From positions 496,001-560,000 of the forward strand of contig LNEC01000019.1 in assembly GCA_001464035.1 (NCBI GenBank): 64,000 bases of DNA, in the 5' to 3' direction. The DNA is from Bradyrhizobiaceae bacterium Ga0074131 (lineage in GTDB: Bacteria; Pseudomonadota; Alphaproteobacteria; Rhizobiales; Xanthobacteraceae). Shown here one piece after another: positions 1-7,904 of the stretch; the stretch's first letter is position 1, and each line of letters starts with the position of its first letter. A model generated the notes under the pieces. It was not told the DNA's origin and made no database searches. It was given only the letters and a program-made list of their open reading frames with translations. The position numbers and the translations under genes are program-made.

Positions 1-429
1 CTAACCAAAGTGCGCATCGCCATCGAGGGTCATGCGGCAGCGCAGGCAGCAGGGCATCGCGACAGCAGCGATCTCATATCGATCGGGCGCGCCGAAGAAG
101 CGATGAGGATGGAAAGCCGGTTGCCCGCGCCCGACCTGCCGCGGGCGGTTGAGCTCAACAAGACCTTTCATTTCGCGGTGTATGAAGCGGCGCATTCGCC
201 GACCCTGGTCGAAATCATCCGCGCGCTCTGGCTGAAAGCGGGGCCCGTGATCAATCTCGATCTGCGCGCCAATCCCGAAAGGCTGGCGAAGGGCGATGCG
301 ATCCGGTTTCATGCCGACGTGCGTGACGCCATCACCGCTGGCCATGGCGAAGCCGCGCAGGCCGGAATTGCCGCCGATATCCGCAGCGCCGCGGATTTCA
401 TTCTTTCGCGCGGCGGGCTTGCCGACTGA
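1..429 (+). CDS. GntR-family regulator, C-terminal FCD domain (5' truncated)
   Basis: The reading frame is open from base 1 and ends at the TGA at 427-429, so only the C-terminal part of the protein is in the window. The visible 142 residues form a helical ligand-binding domain of the FCD type. Acidic and histidine residues (ELNKTFHFAV, FHADVRDAI, AGHGEAA) sit where FCD proteins bind a metal and a carboxylate effector. The N-terminal winged helix-turn-helix must lie upstream of the window. The SDR gene starts 29 bp downstream on the same strand, so the two may be co-transcribed, with the regulator sensing a substrate of that enzyme. The GTG at 10 is internal, not the true start. The effector cannot be read from the sequence. 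Confidence 0.8.
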   Translation, partial: LTKVRIAIEGHAAAQAAGHRDSSDLISIGRAEEAMRMESRLPAPDLPRAVELNKTFHFAVYEAAHSPTLVEIIRALWLKAGPVINLDLRANPERLAKGDAIRFHADVRDAITAGHGEAAQAGIAADIRSAADFILSRGGLAD

Positions 430-458
430 CCATCCAGCAAACACATCTCGGAGCGATC

Positions 459-1235
459 ATGGATCTCGAACTCAAGGGTTTGCGCGTGCTGGTAACCGCC
501 GGCGCAAACGGCATCGGGCTTGCGATCGCGCGGCGCTTTGCAGCCGAAGGCGCCAAGGTTCACACCTGCGATGTCGATGAAATGGCGTTGTCGGCGCTGG
601 CTGCCAGCGATCCCGGGATCACCGCGACGCCATGCGACGTCTCCGACCGCGCGGCCGTCCAAGGGTTGTTCGCGGAAGCGGTGAAGAAGCTCGGCGGCCT
701 CGACGTGCTCGTCAACAACGCCGGCATCGCCGGGCCGACCGCAAAAGTCGATGAGATGAATCCGGAAGACTGGGACCGCTGCCTGGAAATCTGCCTGACC
801 GGGCAATTCAACTGCACCCGCCTCGCGGTGCCGCATCTACGCAAGAGCAGCAACGCGTCGATCGTCAATATCTCGTCGGCGGCGGGCCGGCTCGGCTTTG
901 CCATGCGCACGCCCTACGCCGCGGCGAAATGGGGGGTGATCGGCTTCACGAAATCACTGTCGATTGAGCTCGGGCCGGACAACATCCGCGTCAATGCGGT
1001 CCTGCCGGGGCTGGTTGCCGGCGACCGCCAGCGCCGGGTGCTGGAAGCCAAGGCGCAGCAGCGCGGCATTTCCTACGCCGAGATGGAGCGGACCGCGTTT
1101 TCTTATACCTCGATCAAGGACTACGTGACGCCAGAGCAGATCGCCGACCAGATCCTGTTCATGTGCAGCCCGCGCGGCAGGACGATTTCGGGGCAGGCGA
1201 TTTCGGTTTGCGGCGACACCCAGATGCTGGGATAA
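459..1235 (+). CDS. SDR-family NAD(P)-dependent oxidoreductase
   Basis: A 258-residue classical short-chain dehydrogenase/reductase. The dinucleotide-binding motif is TAGANGIG (residues 13-20), a variant of TGxxxGIG, and NNAG follows at 86-89. The catalytic residues are visible as Ser139/140 and Tyr153-x-x-x-Lys157 (YAAAK). An Asp at the end of beta 2 (VHTCDVDE, about 38-41) suggests a preference for NAD over NADP. The protein is cytoplasmic and probably oxidises or reduces an alcohol/ketone pair, but the substrate is unknown. It follows a GntR-family regulator by 29 bp, an arrangement common for sugar-acid or hydroxy-acid catabolism. The length is normal for the family and the gene looks intact. 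Confidence 0.9.
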   Translation: MDLELKGLRVLVTAGANGIGLAIARRFAAEGAKVHTCDVDEMALSALAASDPGITATPCDVSDRAAVQGLFAEAVKKLGGLDVLVNNAGIAGPTAKVDEMNPEDWDRCLEICLTGQFNCTRLAVPHLRKSSNASIVNISSAAGRLGFAMRTPYAAAKWGVIGFTKSLSIELGPDNIRVNAVLPGLVAGDRQRRVLEAKAQQRGISYAEMERTAFSYTSIKDYVTPEQIADQILFMCSPRGRTISGQAISVCGDTQMLG

Positions 1236-1272
1236 TTGATGAGGAATGTTCGGACGCCCGGCGGAGGGTTTC

Positions 1273-2697
1273 ATGAATGTTGGACCATGGCGCCGGACGG
1301 TCGTCGCGCTTGGCTGCGCGGCATGGATGGCAGGCCCGGCATGGGCTGAGCCTGCAAAACTGTCTAGCTACAACGCCGACATCCGCGAGAGTTCGATATC
1401 CGGCATCTCGTCCGGCGCGTACATGGCGGTTCAGTTCGGCATGGCTTGGTCGTCGGTGATCAGGGGCGAGGGCGCGGTTGCCGGCGGGCCGTATTGGTGC
1501 GCGAAAGCGGATGCCAGCGACTTTTTCAACGGCTATTGGCTCCCGGTGATGACCGCGACCGGCGCATGCATGTCCGGGCCGCCGCCCGACCTGAGCGGCT
1601 CTTTCGCGAAGGCCGACGCCAAAGCGGCGTCCGGCGAGATCGATTCGCTGCAGTTCCTGCGCCGGCAGAAGATATACCTCTTCCACGGCTTTAATGACGC
1701 CGTGGTGGCGAGGCCGGTCACCGATGCGACCGCGGCGTTTTACCGCCACTATCTGGGCGAGACCAACCGAGGCAATCTTTACTACCAGACGTCAGTCGGG
1801 GCGGGTCATTCGCTGGTCGTAGCGCGGGATCCGCGCGCCGACGGCATCAAGACCTGCGCGGCCAACTCCGGTCCGTTCATCAATGCGTGCGGTTACGACC
1901 AGGCCGGGATCGTTTTGCAGTATATTTACGGCGCGCTGAATCCGCCCAACCGCGGGCAACTGAGCGGGACCGTCAAGCGCTTCGACCAGTCTGTTTATAC
2001 CGGGCCCGACAGCACCAGCCGGCTGAGCCTGGGCGACACCGGCTATTGGTTCGTCCCCAGAGAATGCGAAGCCGGCGAGGCGTGCCGCGTACATGTCGCC
2101 CTGCACGGATGCAGGCAGCACGCAGGCGAAATCAATCGGCGTTTCATCGATGAAACCGGCTACAATGCCTGGGCCGACACCAATCGCCTGATCGTGCTTT
2201 ATCCGCAAACGACATCGAGTTCGTATAGGCCGTACAATCCACGAGCGTGCTGGGACTGGTGGAGTTATGTCAACCACGAGGACAGCTATGTCACCAGGTC
2301 GGGGGCGCAGATCCGGACCATCAAGGCGATGCTCGACGCGCTGACGGCAAGTGCCGTGGCGGTGACCGTCGCCGCGCCGGCGCAAGCCGTGGCGCCGAAC
2401 CGTCTCACGGTCATCGACACATCGGACACAGGAGCGGCTCTGGCGTGGGCCCCGCAAGCCGGCGCGGCGGTCTACCGCGTCTCGCGCGCCGGCGCCGATG
2501 GTTCGTTCGCGGCGGTGGGAGATGTGACAGGTCCGAGTTTCGCAGATTGGGGGCTGACGCCGCGATCTTCCTATCGTTGGCGGGTTTCGGCGCTCGTGAA
2601 CGGTATCGAGGGTCCGGCATCGGAGGAAGTCGCTGCCACCACCCGGTCTGCTCCCGCTCCCTGCCACAGGCCCGGCACGTGTCCGGTCGGGCAATGA
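1273..2697 (+). CDS. Secreted PHB-depolymerase-family esterase with fibronectin III domain
   Basis: I chose the ATG at 1273 because GGAGG at 1263-1267 precedes it with 5-bp spacing; an ATG at 1246 lacks this. The 474-residue product begins with a signal peptide ending near AGPAWA. The lipase box GISSGAY lies near the N terminus, while the oxyanion motif LHGCRQ lies about 230 residues later, followed by NPRACWDWW. This Ser-first, oxyanion-last order is the type II catalytic-domain arrangement known for some extracellular poly(3-hydroxybutyrate) depolymerases. The last ~90 residues resemble a fibronectin type III module (ALAWAPQAGAAVYRVSRAG, YRWRVSALV). No separate substrate-binding domain is evident. 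The protein probably hydrolyses polyester or short hydroxyacyl esters outside the cytoplasm; the exact substrate is inferred. Confidence 0.85.
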   Translation: MNVGPWRRTVVALGCAAWMAGPAWAEPAKLSSYNADIRESSISGISSGAYMAVQFGMAWSSVIRGEGAVAGGPYWCAKADASDFFNGYWLPVMTATGACMSGPPPDLSGSFAKADAKAASGEIDSLQFLRRQKIYLFHGFNDAVVARPVTDATAAFYRHYLGETNRGNLYYQTSVGAGHSLVVARDPRADGIKTCAANSGPFINACGYDQAGIVLQYIYGALNPPNRGQLSGTVKRFDQSVYTGPDSTSRLSLGDTGYWFVPRECEAGEACRVHVALHGCRQHAGEINRRFIDETGYNAWADTNRLIVLYPQTTSSSYRPYNPRACWDWWSYVNHEDSYVTRSGAQIRTIKAMLDALTASAVAVTVAAPAQAVAPNRLTVIDTSDTGAALAWAPQAGAAVYRVSRAGADGSFAAVGDVTGPSFADWGLTPRSSYRWRVSALVNGIEGPASEEVAATTRSAPAPCHRPGTCPVGQ

Positions 2698-2773
2698 CAG
2701 CGGCCGAGAGCCGGGGGGCTTTCGAGGTCCCGGTCTTTTGCACCATGCGGCCAAAGCGGCGTAAAAGCTCCGG

Positions 2774-3451
2774 ATGATTCCGTGGAAGCAGATCGATATC
2801 GCACGCGTGCCGGGCTCGGACGTCGAACTTCGCCTGATGCAGCGAGGCGACGAGTTCTCCATGAAACTCGGCCAGAACGAGTTGATGAACAGCCGTCTCT
2901 CGGGATCGGAAGAAGCGCTTGCCACGCTGGCCTGTCGAAGACTTGAAGCAGTCAAGGCACCGCATCTGTTGATCGGAGGGTTGGGCATGGGGTTCACGCT
3001 GCGCGCCGCGCTCGCCGTATTGGGACCGAAGGCGCGGATCACGGTGGCCGAACTGGTGCCCGCCGTGATCGGCTGGGCGCGGGGCCCGATGGCGGAGATA
3101 TTCGGCGACAGCCTCGACGATCCGCGCGCCAATATCCTGAGCGTTGATGTCATCGAGATGATCGGATCTCATTCCTCGGCGTTCGATGCGATCCTGCTCG
3201 ATGTCGACAACGGTCCGGAAGGGCTGATCCGCAAGGCCAATGATGCGCTTTACGATTTCGCGGGATTGACGGCGATCCGCCGGGCGCTGCGGCCGGGCGG
3301 CGTTCTCGCGGTCTGGTCGTCGGGACCGAACCCGGCATTTTCCAGGCGGCTTCGCGACGCCGGCTTCGACGTCAATGAGGTCGCCGTGCGCGCCACCACC
3401 AGGCGCAGCGGCGCACGCCATCTGATCTGGTTCGCGACCAGAAAAGCCTAG
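2774..3451 (+). CDS. Spermidine-synthase-like class I SAM-fold protein
   Basis: A 225-residue protein with the Rossmann core of the spermidine synthase/methyltransferase superfamily. The glycine-rich nucleotide loop is IGGLGMGFT (about 67-75), and ILLDVDNGPEGL (140-151) sits where spermidine synthases carry their substrate-binding acidic residues (Asp143, Asp145). It lacks the N-terminal beta barrel typical of true SpeE enzymes. It may therefore use decarboxylated SAM, SAM or another nucleoside. It is cytoplasmic with no signal peptide. The gene is convergent with the transglutaminase-like gene and the two stop codons overlap in a palindromic CTAG at 3448-3451, so no room remains for a terminator between them. 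Polyamine synthesis is possible but not proven. Confidence 0.75.
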   Translation: MIPWKQIDIARVPGSDVELRLMQRGDEFSMKLGQNELMNSRLSGSEEALATLACRRLEAVKAPHLLIGGLGMGFTLRAALAVLGPKARITVAELVPAVIGWARGPMAEIFGDSLDDPRANILSVDVIEMIGSHSSAFDAILLDVDNGPEGLIRKANDALYDFAGLTAIRRALRPGGVLAVWSSGPNPAFSRRLRDAGFDVNEVAVRATTRRSGARHLIWFATRKA

Positions 3452-4386
3452 CCGCCTTCGTCGACTTCGTCGGTCCAGACCTTGAAACTCACCAGCGTGT
3501 TCGGCCCAAAGGTCTGGGTAATCGGCACGTCGGACGCGTCGCGGCCCTGGGCGATCAGCACCCGGCCGATCCGCGGAATGTTGTTGCGGGCGTCGAAGGT
3601 GTGCCAGTGGCCGCCGAGATAGACCTCGAACCAGCCGGCGAAATCTCCGGCGGCCCACGGCTTCGGCATGCCGATATCGCCGAGATAGCCGGTGCAATAT
3701 CGCGCCGGTATATTCATGCAGCGGCAGAATGCGATGGCGAGGTGGGCATAGTCGCGGCAGACCCCCTTGCCCTCGTTGAATACTTCCCACGCCGTCATGG
3801 TGGCGCGGGCGTGCTCGTAGCCGAACGCGATGTGGTTGTGAACGAAATCGCAGATCGCCTGCACCCGCGCCCAGCCCGGCGCGGTTTTCTCGAACATCCT
3901 CCAGGCCACGTCGGAAAGCCGGTCGGTCTCGCAATAGCGGCTGCCGAGCAGATAGACCAGGGTCTCCGCCGGCAGATCCTCCACCGCATGCTGAACGGCC
4001 GAAGGCACGATCGGGTCGGGCAGGCCGCTGTCGCGGACCATCCCGTCAGCGGCCAGCCGCACGCGGCCGGCCGGCGCGACAATGCGGCTACACCAGTTGC
4101 CGAAACCGTCGCGATAGGGCGTGATGGCAACCGAGGGGCTGACGGTCAGAAAATCGGGTATCAGGACGTCGGACGCCCGCGTGAAGTGGGTACCCAGCAC
4201 CATGATCATCGGTGTCGGTTGCGGAAAGTCGAATATCATCTCGTACCCGACACGTATCTTCAACGGAATACTCCCGATGCTCTCGTGATCTGAAAAATGG
4301 CCGACGCCGGACGCATGCTCGATTGGTCGCTTGAATACGGCGGGCACGGCAGGCGCGCAATCAGTCTGGCCCGCTGACCCATTCAA
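3448..4386 (-). CDS. Transglutaminase-like family protein
   Basis: A 312-residue frame with a transglutaminase/protease-like fold. The catalytic Cys210 is in GKGVCRDYAHLAI and the acidic residue is in HTFDARN (Asp265). The usual catalytic His, normally in an F-H-A-W-F-E context, is replaced by Ala250 (DFAGWFEVYL). Substitution at this point may be a trait of this bacterial subfamily, or His262 may serve instead. The N-terminal ~40 residues look unconserved; the domain proper begins near IPLKIRVGYEMIFDF, so the real start could be shorter, possibly a non-ATG codon near 4267. No signal peptide is seen. Members of this family are found with ATP-grasp and alpha-E proteins in peptide modification loci, but none is adjacent here. 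Confidence 0.75.
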   Translation of the reverse strand: MNGSAGQTDCAPAVPAVFKRPIEHASGVGHFSDHESIGSIPLKIRVGYEMIFDFPQPTPMIMVLGTHFTRASDVLIPDFLTVSPSVAITPYRDGFGNWCSRIVAPAGRVRLAADGMVRDSGLPDPIVPSAVQHAVEDLPAETLVYLLGSRYCETDRLSDVAWRMFEKTAPGWARVQAICDFVHNHIAFGYEHARATMTAWEVFNEGKGVCRDYAHLAIAFCRCMNIPARYCTGYLGDIGMPKPWAAGDFAGWFEVYLGGHWHTFDARNNIPRIGRVLIAQGRDASDVPITQTFGPNTLVSFKVWTDEVDEGG

Positions 4387-4744
4387 TCACACAGGCGCCC
4401 TCACGAAATGGCGACGGGTTCCGTCGAATACAAGCCGCAGCGGCCAGAGGATCCTATCGAGTTCGTGAATCGCACGGCGATGAGGCAACATTATCGCCAA
4501 GCCGTAGTTCCCCGGACGGCGATTGGTTCCTCCGCGCCACCGTCCTTCTTGATTTAGCTCGCTATTTGCTCGCGATAGGTGCAGCAATGGTCTACGCTGG
4601 CTCAAGGCCCATTGGCAGTGCTTGGCGGCAAAAGTTTCTGAGCGCGACTGCCAACTGATTGTCGTAGCGACGCGCGCATACGTCGTTCGGCAACCGTCCT
4701 CCGGTCGATCCTGCATCGGCTCTCGAGCAAGAGCAAGGCTGCCC
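4387..4744. other. Intergenic region between divergent genes
   Basis: This 358-bp stretch lies between the transglutaminase-like gene (minus strand) and the receiver-kinase gene (plus strand). Reading frames that cross it show no protein-like composition. It should hold both promoters, but I could not identify convincing -35/-10 pairs or an operator palindrome. Confidence 0.5.
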
Positions 4745-5929
4745 ATGTCAGCGAATTCAACGGAAGTGCCGAACGTCCTCATTGTGGAGGACGAGATGAT
4801 GCTGCGCATGCGCGCGGTCGATATTGTCGAGGATGCCGGATTCCACTCGGTGCAGGCGGTCAATGCCGACGAGGCGATGTCCATCCTGGAGTCCCGCTCG
4901 GATATATCGCTGCTGTTCACCGACATTCAAATGCCCGGCAGCATGGACGGCCTCAAGCTGGCGCACACCGTGCACAACCGCTGGCCCGGCATCAAGATCA
5001 TCCTGGTTTCCGGCCAGGTGAAGCCGTCGGTAGCGGAGAGGCCGGTCGACAGCCGCTTCTTTGGCAAGCCGCTGGGTGACCGGCAGATGATCACCGAGTT
5101 GCAGTCGATGGTGGGCGCGGGCGCGTTGAAGATCGTTCCAGGTGCAGCCATTCCTGCAGTGGCTGCGAACTCTCACGCAACAGCGCCGCCCGAGCCCCTT
5201 TCCGCACATGAGGCTGTGTTGTCCGCGGAGAACGACAGCCTGCGGCTGTTGCTCGAACAGGCCGGCATCGACGCCAAGGTGCTGCTGGCGCAGGCCGGCA
5301 TCGACGCCAAGGAGCGCGAGGCCGCCGACAAGCTGCAGAAGCTGATTCTGGGTGAACTGCATCATCGCATCAAGAACACGCTGGCCACCGTCAGCGCCAT
5401 CGCGTCGCAGAGCTTTCGGGCCGCGCCCACGATCGAGCACGGGCAGGAGGCGATGGAGGGCCGGCTGCTGGCGCTCGGACGCGCGCATGATCTCCTGATG
5501 CAGATCAGCTGGTCCAATGCCAGCCTCACCCACACCTTCAGCGGCGCGACCGAGCCGTTCGAAAGTCAGGGCGCCAGGCGATTTCACTTCAGCGGACCGG
5601 ATCTCCGGATTACCTCCGGCGCCGTCATTGCGCTTGCGATGACTTTCAACGAGCTCTGCACCAACACCACGAAATTCGGCGCGCTCTCGACCCCGACCGG
5701 CCGCGTCGAAATCGCTTGGTCGATCGACGACGACAAGCAGCGGCTTCGCCTGACCTGGAGCGAAAAAGGCGGCCCGCCGGTCAAGCCTCCGCAACGCCGC
5801 AGCTTCGGCACCCGCATGATGGAGTCGCTGGGCCAGCAATTGAACGGCCAGGTGCAGCTCAGCTACGCTCCGTCCGGCTTTGTTTACGCGCTGGATGTGC
5901 CGCTCGGCTCGCTGATCGCGGCGGCGTAA
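4745..5929 (+). CDS. Receiver domain-HWE/HisKA_2 sensor histidine kinase
   Basis: A 394-residue cytoplasmic signalling protein. Residues 1-125 form a receiver domain: acidic pocket Glu15/Asp16 (IVEDEMM), phospho-acceptor Asp60 (LFTDIQMPG) and Lys108 (FFGKPL). A helical linker with an 11-residue repeat (about 170-190) leads to a HisKA_2/HWE dimerisation box, GELHHRIKNTLATV, with the likely phospho-His at 207. An HWE-type ATPase domain follows, with the N box in FNELCTNTTKFGALS. I took the ATG at 4745 because the receiver begins there; longer frames add composition-poor sequence. The order, receiver then kinase, resembles kinases acting in light or general-stress signalling (a family-level inference). 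No partner response regulator is adjacent. Confidence 0.88.
   Translation: MSANSTEVPNVLIVEDEMMLRMRAVDIVEDAGFHSVQAVNADEAMSILESRSDISLLFTDIQMPGSMDGLKLAHTVHNRWPGIKIILVSGQVKPSVAERPVDSRFFGKPLGDRQMITELQSMVGAGALKIVPGAAIPAVAANSHATAPPEPLSAHEAVLSAENDSLRLLLEQAGIDAKVLLAQAGIDAKEREAADKLQKLILGELHHRIKNTLATVSAIASQSFRAAPTIEHGQEAMEGRLLALGRAHDLLMQISWSNASLTHTFSGATEPFESQGARRFHFSGPDLRITSGAVIALAMTFNELCTNTTKFGALSTPTGRVEIAWSIDDDKQRLRLTWSEKGGPPVKPPQRRSFGTRMMESLGQQLNGQVQLSYAPSGFVYALDVPLGSLIAAA
5258..5312 (+). repeat. 22-bp in-frame direct repeat, period 33 bp
   Basis: An identical 22-bp block occurs at 5258-5279 and 5291-5312, inside the kinase gene. Because the period is 33 bp it encodes an 11-residue repeat, QAGIDAK at residues 172-178 and again at 183-189. 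Eleven residues is a hendecad, compatible with a continuous signalling helix or coiled coil joining the receiver to the kinase core. The exact DNA identity suggests a recent tandem duplication. Confidence 0.8.
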
Positions 5930-5991
5930 CGAGTGCCATTGCCGGTGCGGGGCGCAGGCCTTGAGCCGCGCTCCCGCTCACACCATGGCCG

Positions 5992-7779
5992 TCAACTTCT
6001 CTTTGGTCGGACTGCATGCGAGGTCTCATCCCTGGTTAGCCCGGCCGCCTGTTGCAACTCGCGCCGGAACTCGTCGCGCCTTTCGTGGATGGAGGCGATG
6101 ACCAGCCCGGTAGCCTGCCCGAGGCCGATAAGCGCCGCTTCCGACAATTGCAGGCTGGCCTCGATCGTTTCGGGCACGGCGTCGGTAACGCCGATCGCAT
6201 AGAGGTGGCGCGCATGGGCGGCGTCGCGGGCGCGCGAAACGATGACGATATCGCTTCTCAGCGCGCGCACCTGTCTGACGACTTCGTCGATGCCGGCCTC
6301 CGCGGCAACCGTCACGATCACGGCCTTGGCGTCCATGATTCCGCAGCTCTTGAGGAATTCCGGGACCGTGGCGTCGCCGTAATAGACCTCGCGCCCGCGT
6401 CGCCGTTGTTCGGGCACGGCGGCAGCGTCATTGTCGACTGCGAGGTAACGACAGCCGTGCCGGTCCAGCAGTGAGCAGACGACCTGCCCGACCCGGCCGT
6501 GTCCGACGACGATGGCGTGTCCGGCGCCGCCGCTCGGCACGACGGTGAGTTCGGGATCGAGCGGTCGGCGCTCCCGGAACCTCGGCGCCAGTCGCCGCGC
6601 GGCCAGAGACAGCGCTGGAATCAGCGCCATGGTGATCGATGTCACCGTCAAGGCGAAGCCGGACACGTCGACGACGATGAGCCCGAGCGAAGTCGCCAGG
6701 CCGATGCCGACGAATGCGAATTCGCCGCCGGGGCCGAGCAGAAGCCCCGCTTCGATCGCTGCGGACCAAGGCAAGCCGAAGAGCCGGGCGAGCCCGACGA
6801 GCAGGATCGACTTGATGATGATCAGGCCGGCTACGGAGGCAAAGAGCAACAACGGCTCGCGGACGAGTTCGCGGACGTCGATATTCATGCCGACGGTAAA
6901 GAAGAACACGCCAAGCAGCAGTCCCTTGAAGGGGCCGATGGTGGTTTCGATCGCCTTGCGGAATTCGGTCTCGGCGAGCAGCAGCCCCGCCATGAATCCC
7001 CCCAGCGCCATCGAAAGCCCGGCCAAGCCTGCGGCGACCGCGCTGCCGATGATCACGAATAGCGCCGCCGCCACGAACAATTCGGGGGAGCCGCTGGAAG
7101 CGACCAGCCGGAACAGCGGCCTCAGAAGCAGGCGGCCGACGATCACGATCGCTGACACCGCCAGGGTTGCATTCACGAAGGCGACCCCGAGATTGGTCAT
7201 CACGGAGCTGTCGGTCCGGCTGCCCATGATGGAAACCAGGAGCAGGATCGGAACCACGGCCAGATCTTGCGCCAGCAGAACGGCGAAGCTGGTTCGGCCT
7301 GCCGTCGTGGCGAGCCGGCCGTGGTGGGAAAGGACCTCGATCACGATCGCGGTCGATGACAAAGCAAGGCACGCGCCGAGGATGATCGATACAGTGGCAG
7401 GGTTTCCGAACAGGCTGGCGATGCCGCCGATCACTGCGGCGCTGAGGACGATCTGGAGGGTTCCCAGTCCAAACACCAGCCGGCGCATGATCTTCAGGCG
7501 TTCGAAGGACAACTCCATGCCGATGATGAACAGCAGGAACACCACGCCGAGTTCGGCAATGCCGGCAACGTTCTTGGCGTCGACCACCGTTATCCAATAC
7601 AGGAACGGAAACGCCTTGATCAGCGAGCCCAGCCCAAGCGGGCCCAGCAGCGCGCCTGCCGCAAGGTAGCCGAGCACGGGGCTGAGCCCGAAGCGGCGCA
7701 CCATCGGCACGACGATGCCGGCCGTCCCCAGCACGACCAGCGCATCGCTGTAGACCTCGAGATTGATCGGCGCGGCCAC
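5992..7779 (-). CDS. Kef-type cation:proton antiporter with RCK/TrkA-N domain (CPA2)
   Basis: A 595-residue membrane protein. Residues ~1-390 form about a dozen hydrophobic segments of the monovalent cation:proton antiporter-2 type (GLSPVLGYLAAGALLGP, GVVFLLFIIGMELS, LLLGPGGEFAFV). Residues ~410-530 form a Rossmann RCK/TrkA-N domain (AIVVGHGRVGQVVCSLL, YLAVDNDA, YYGDATVPEFL) that would bind NAD(H) or another nucleotide and gate the pore. The architecture matches KefB/KefC/YbaL relatives, which exchange K+ for H+ during electrophilic or osmotic stress. No KefF/KefG ancillary subunit is adjacent. The gene stands alone, convergent with the kinase gene. Confidence 0.88.
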   Translation of the reverse strand: MAAPINLEVYSDALVVLGTAGIVVPMVRRFGLSPVLGYLAAGALLGPLGLGSLIKAFPFLYWITVVDAKNVAGIAELGVVFLLFIIGMELSFERLKIMRRLVFGLGTLQIVLSAAVIGGIASLFGNPATVSIILGACLALSSTAIVIEVLSHHGRLATTAGRTSFAVLLAQDLAVVPILLLVSIMGSRTDSSVMTNLGVAFVNATLAVSAIVIVGRLLLRPLFRLVASSGSPELFVAAALFVIIGSAVAAGLAGLSMALGGFMAGLLLAETEFRKAIETTIGPFKGLLLGVFFFTVGMNIDVRELVREPLLLFASVAGLIIIKSILLVGLARLFGLPWSAAIEAGLLLGPGGEFAFVGIGLATSLGLIVVDVSGFALTVTSITMALIPALSLAARRLAPRFRERRPLDPELTVVPSGGAGHAIVVGHGRVGQVVCSLLDRHGCRYLAVDNDAAAVPEQRRRGREVYYGDATVPEFLKSCGIMDAKAVIVTVAAEAGIDEVVRQVRALRSDIVIVSRARDAAHARHLYAIGVTDAVPETIEASLQLSEAALIGLGQATGLVIASIHERRDEFRRELQQAAGLTRDETSHAVRPKRS

Positions 7780-7904
7780 TCATTGCCCTTCCGTCGGTCC
7801 GGACCAATCCGTACAGGATTACATGGCGCGGGCATATTCAAAGGTCATGCCCCGGCGTGTCTGCTGGCCGGCCATGGCGGGCATCGAGCGGGTTGGCGAT
7901 GCCC

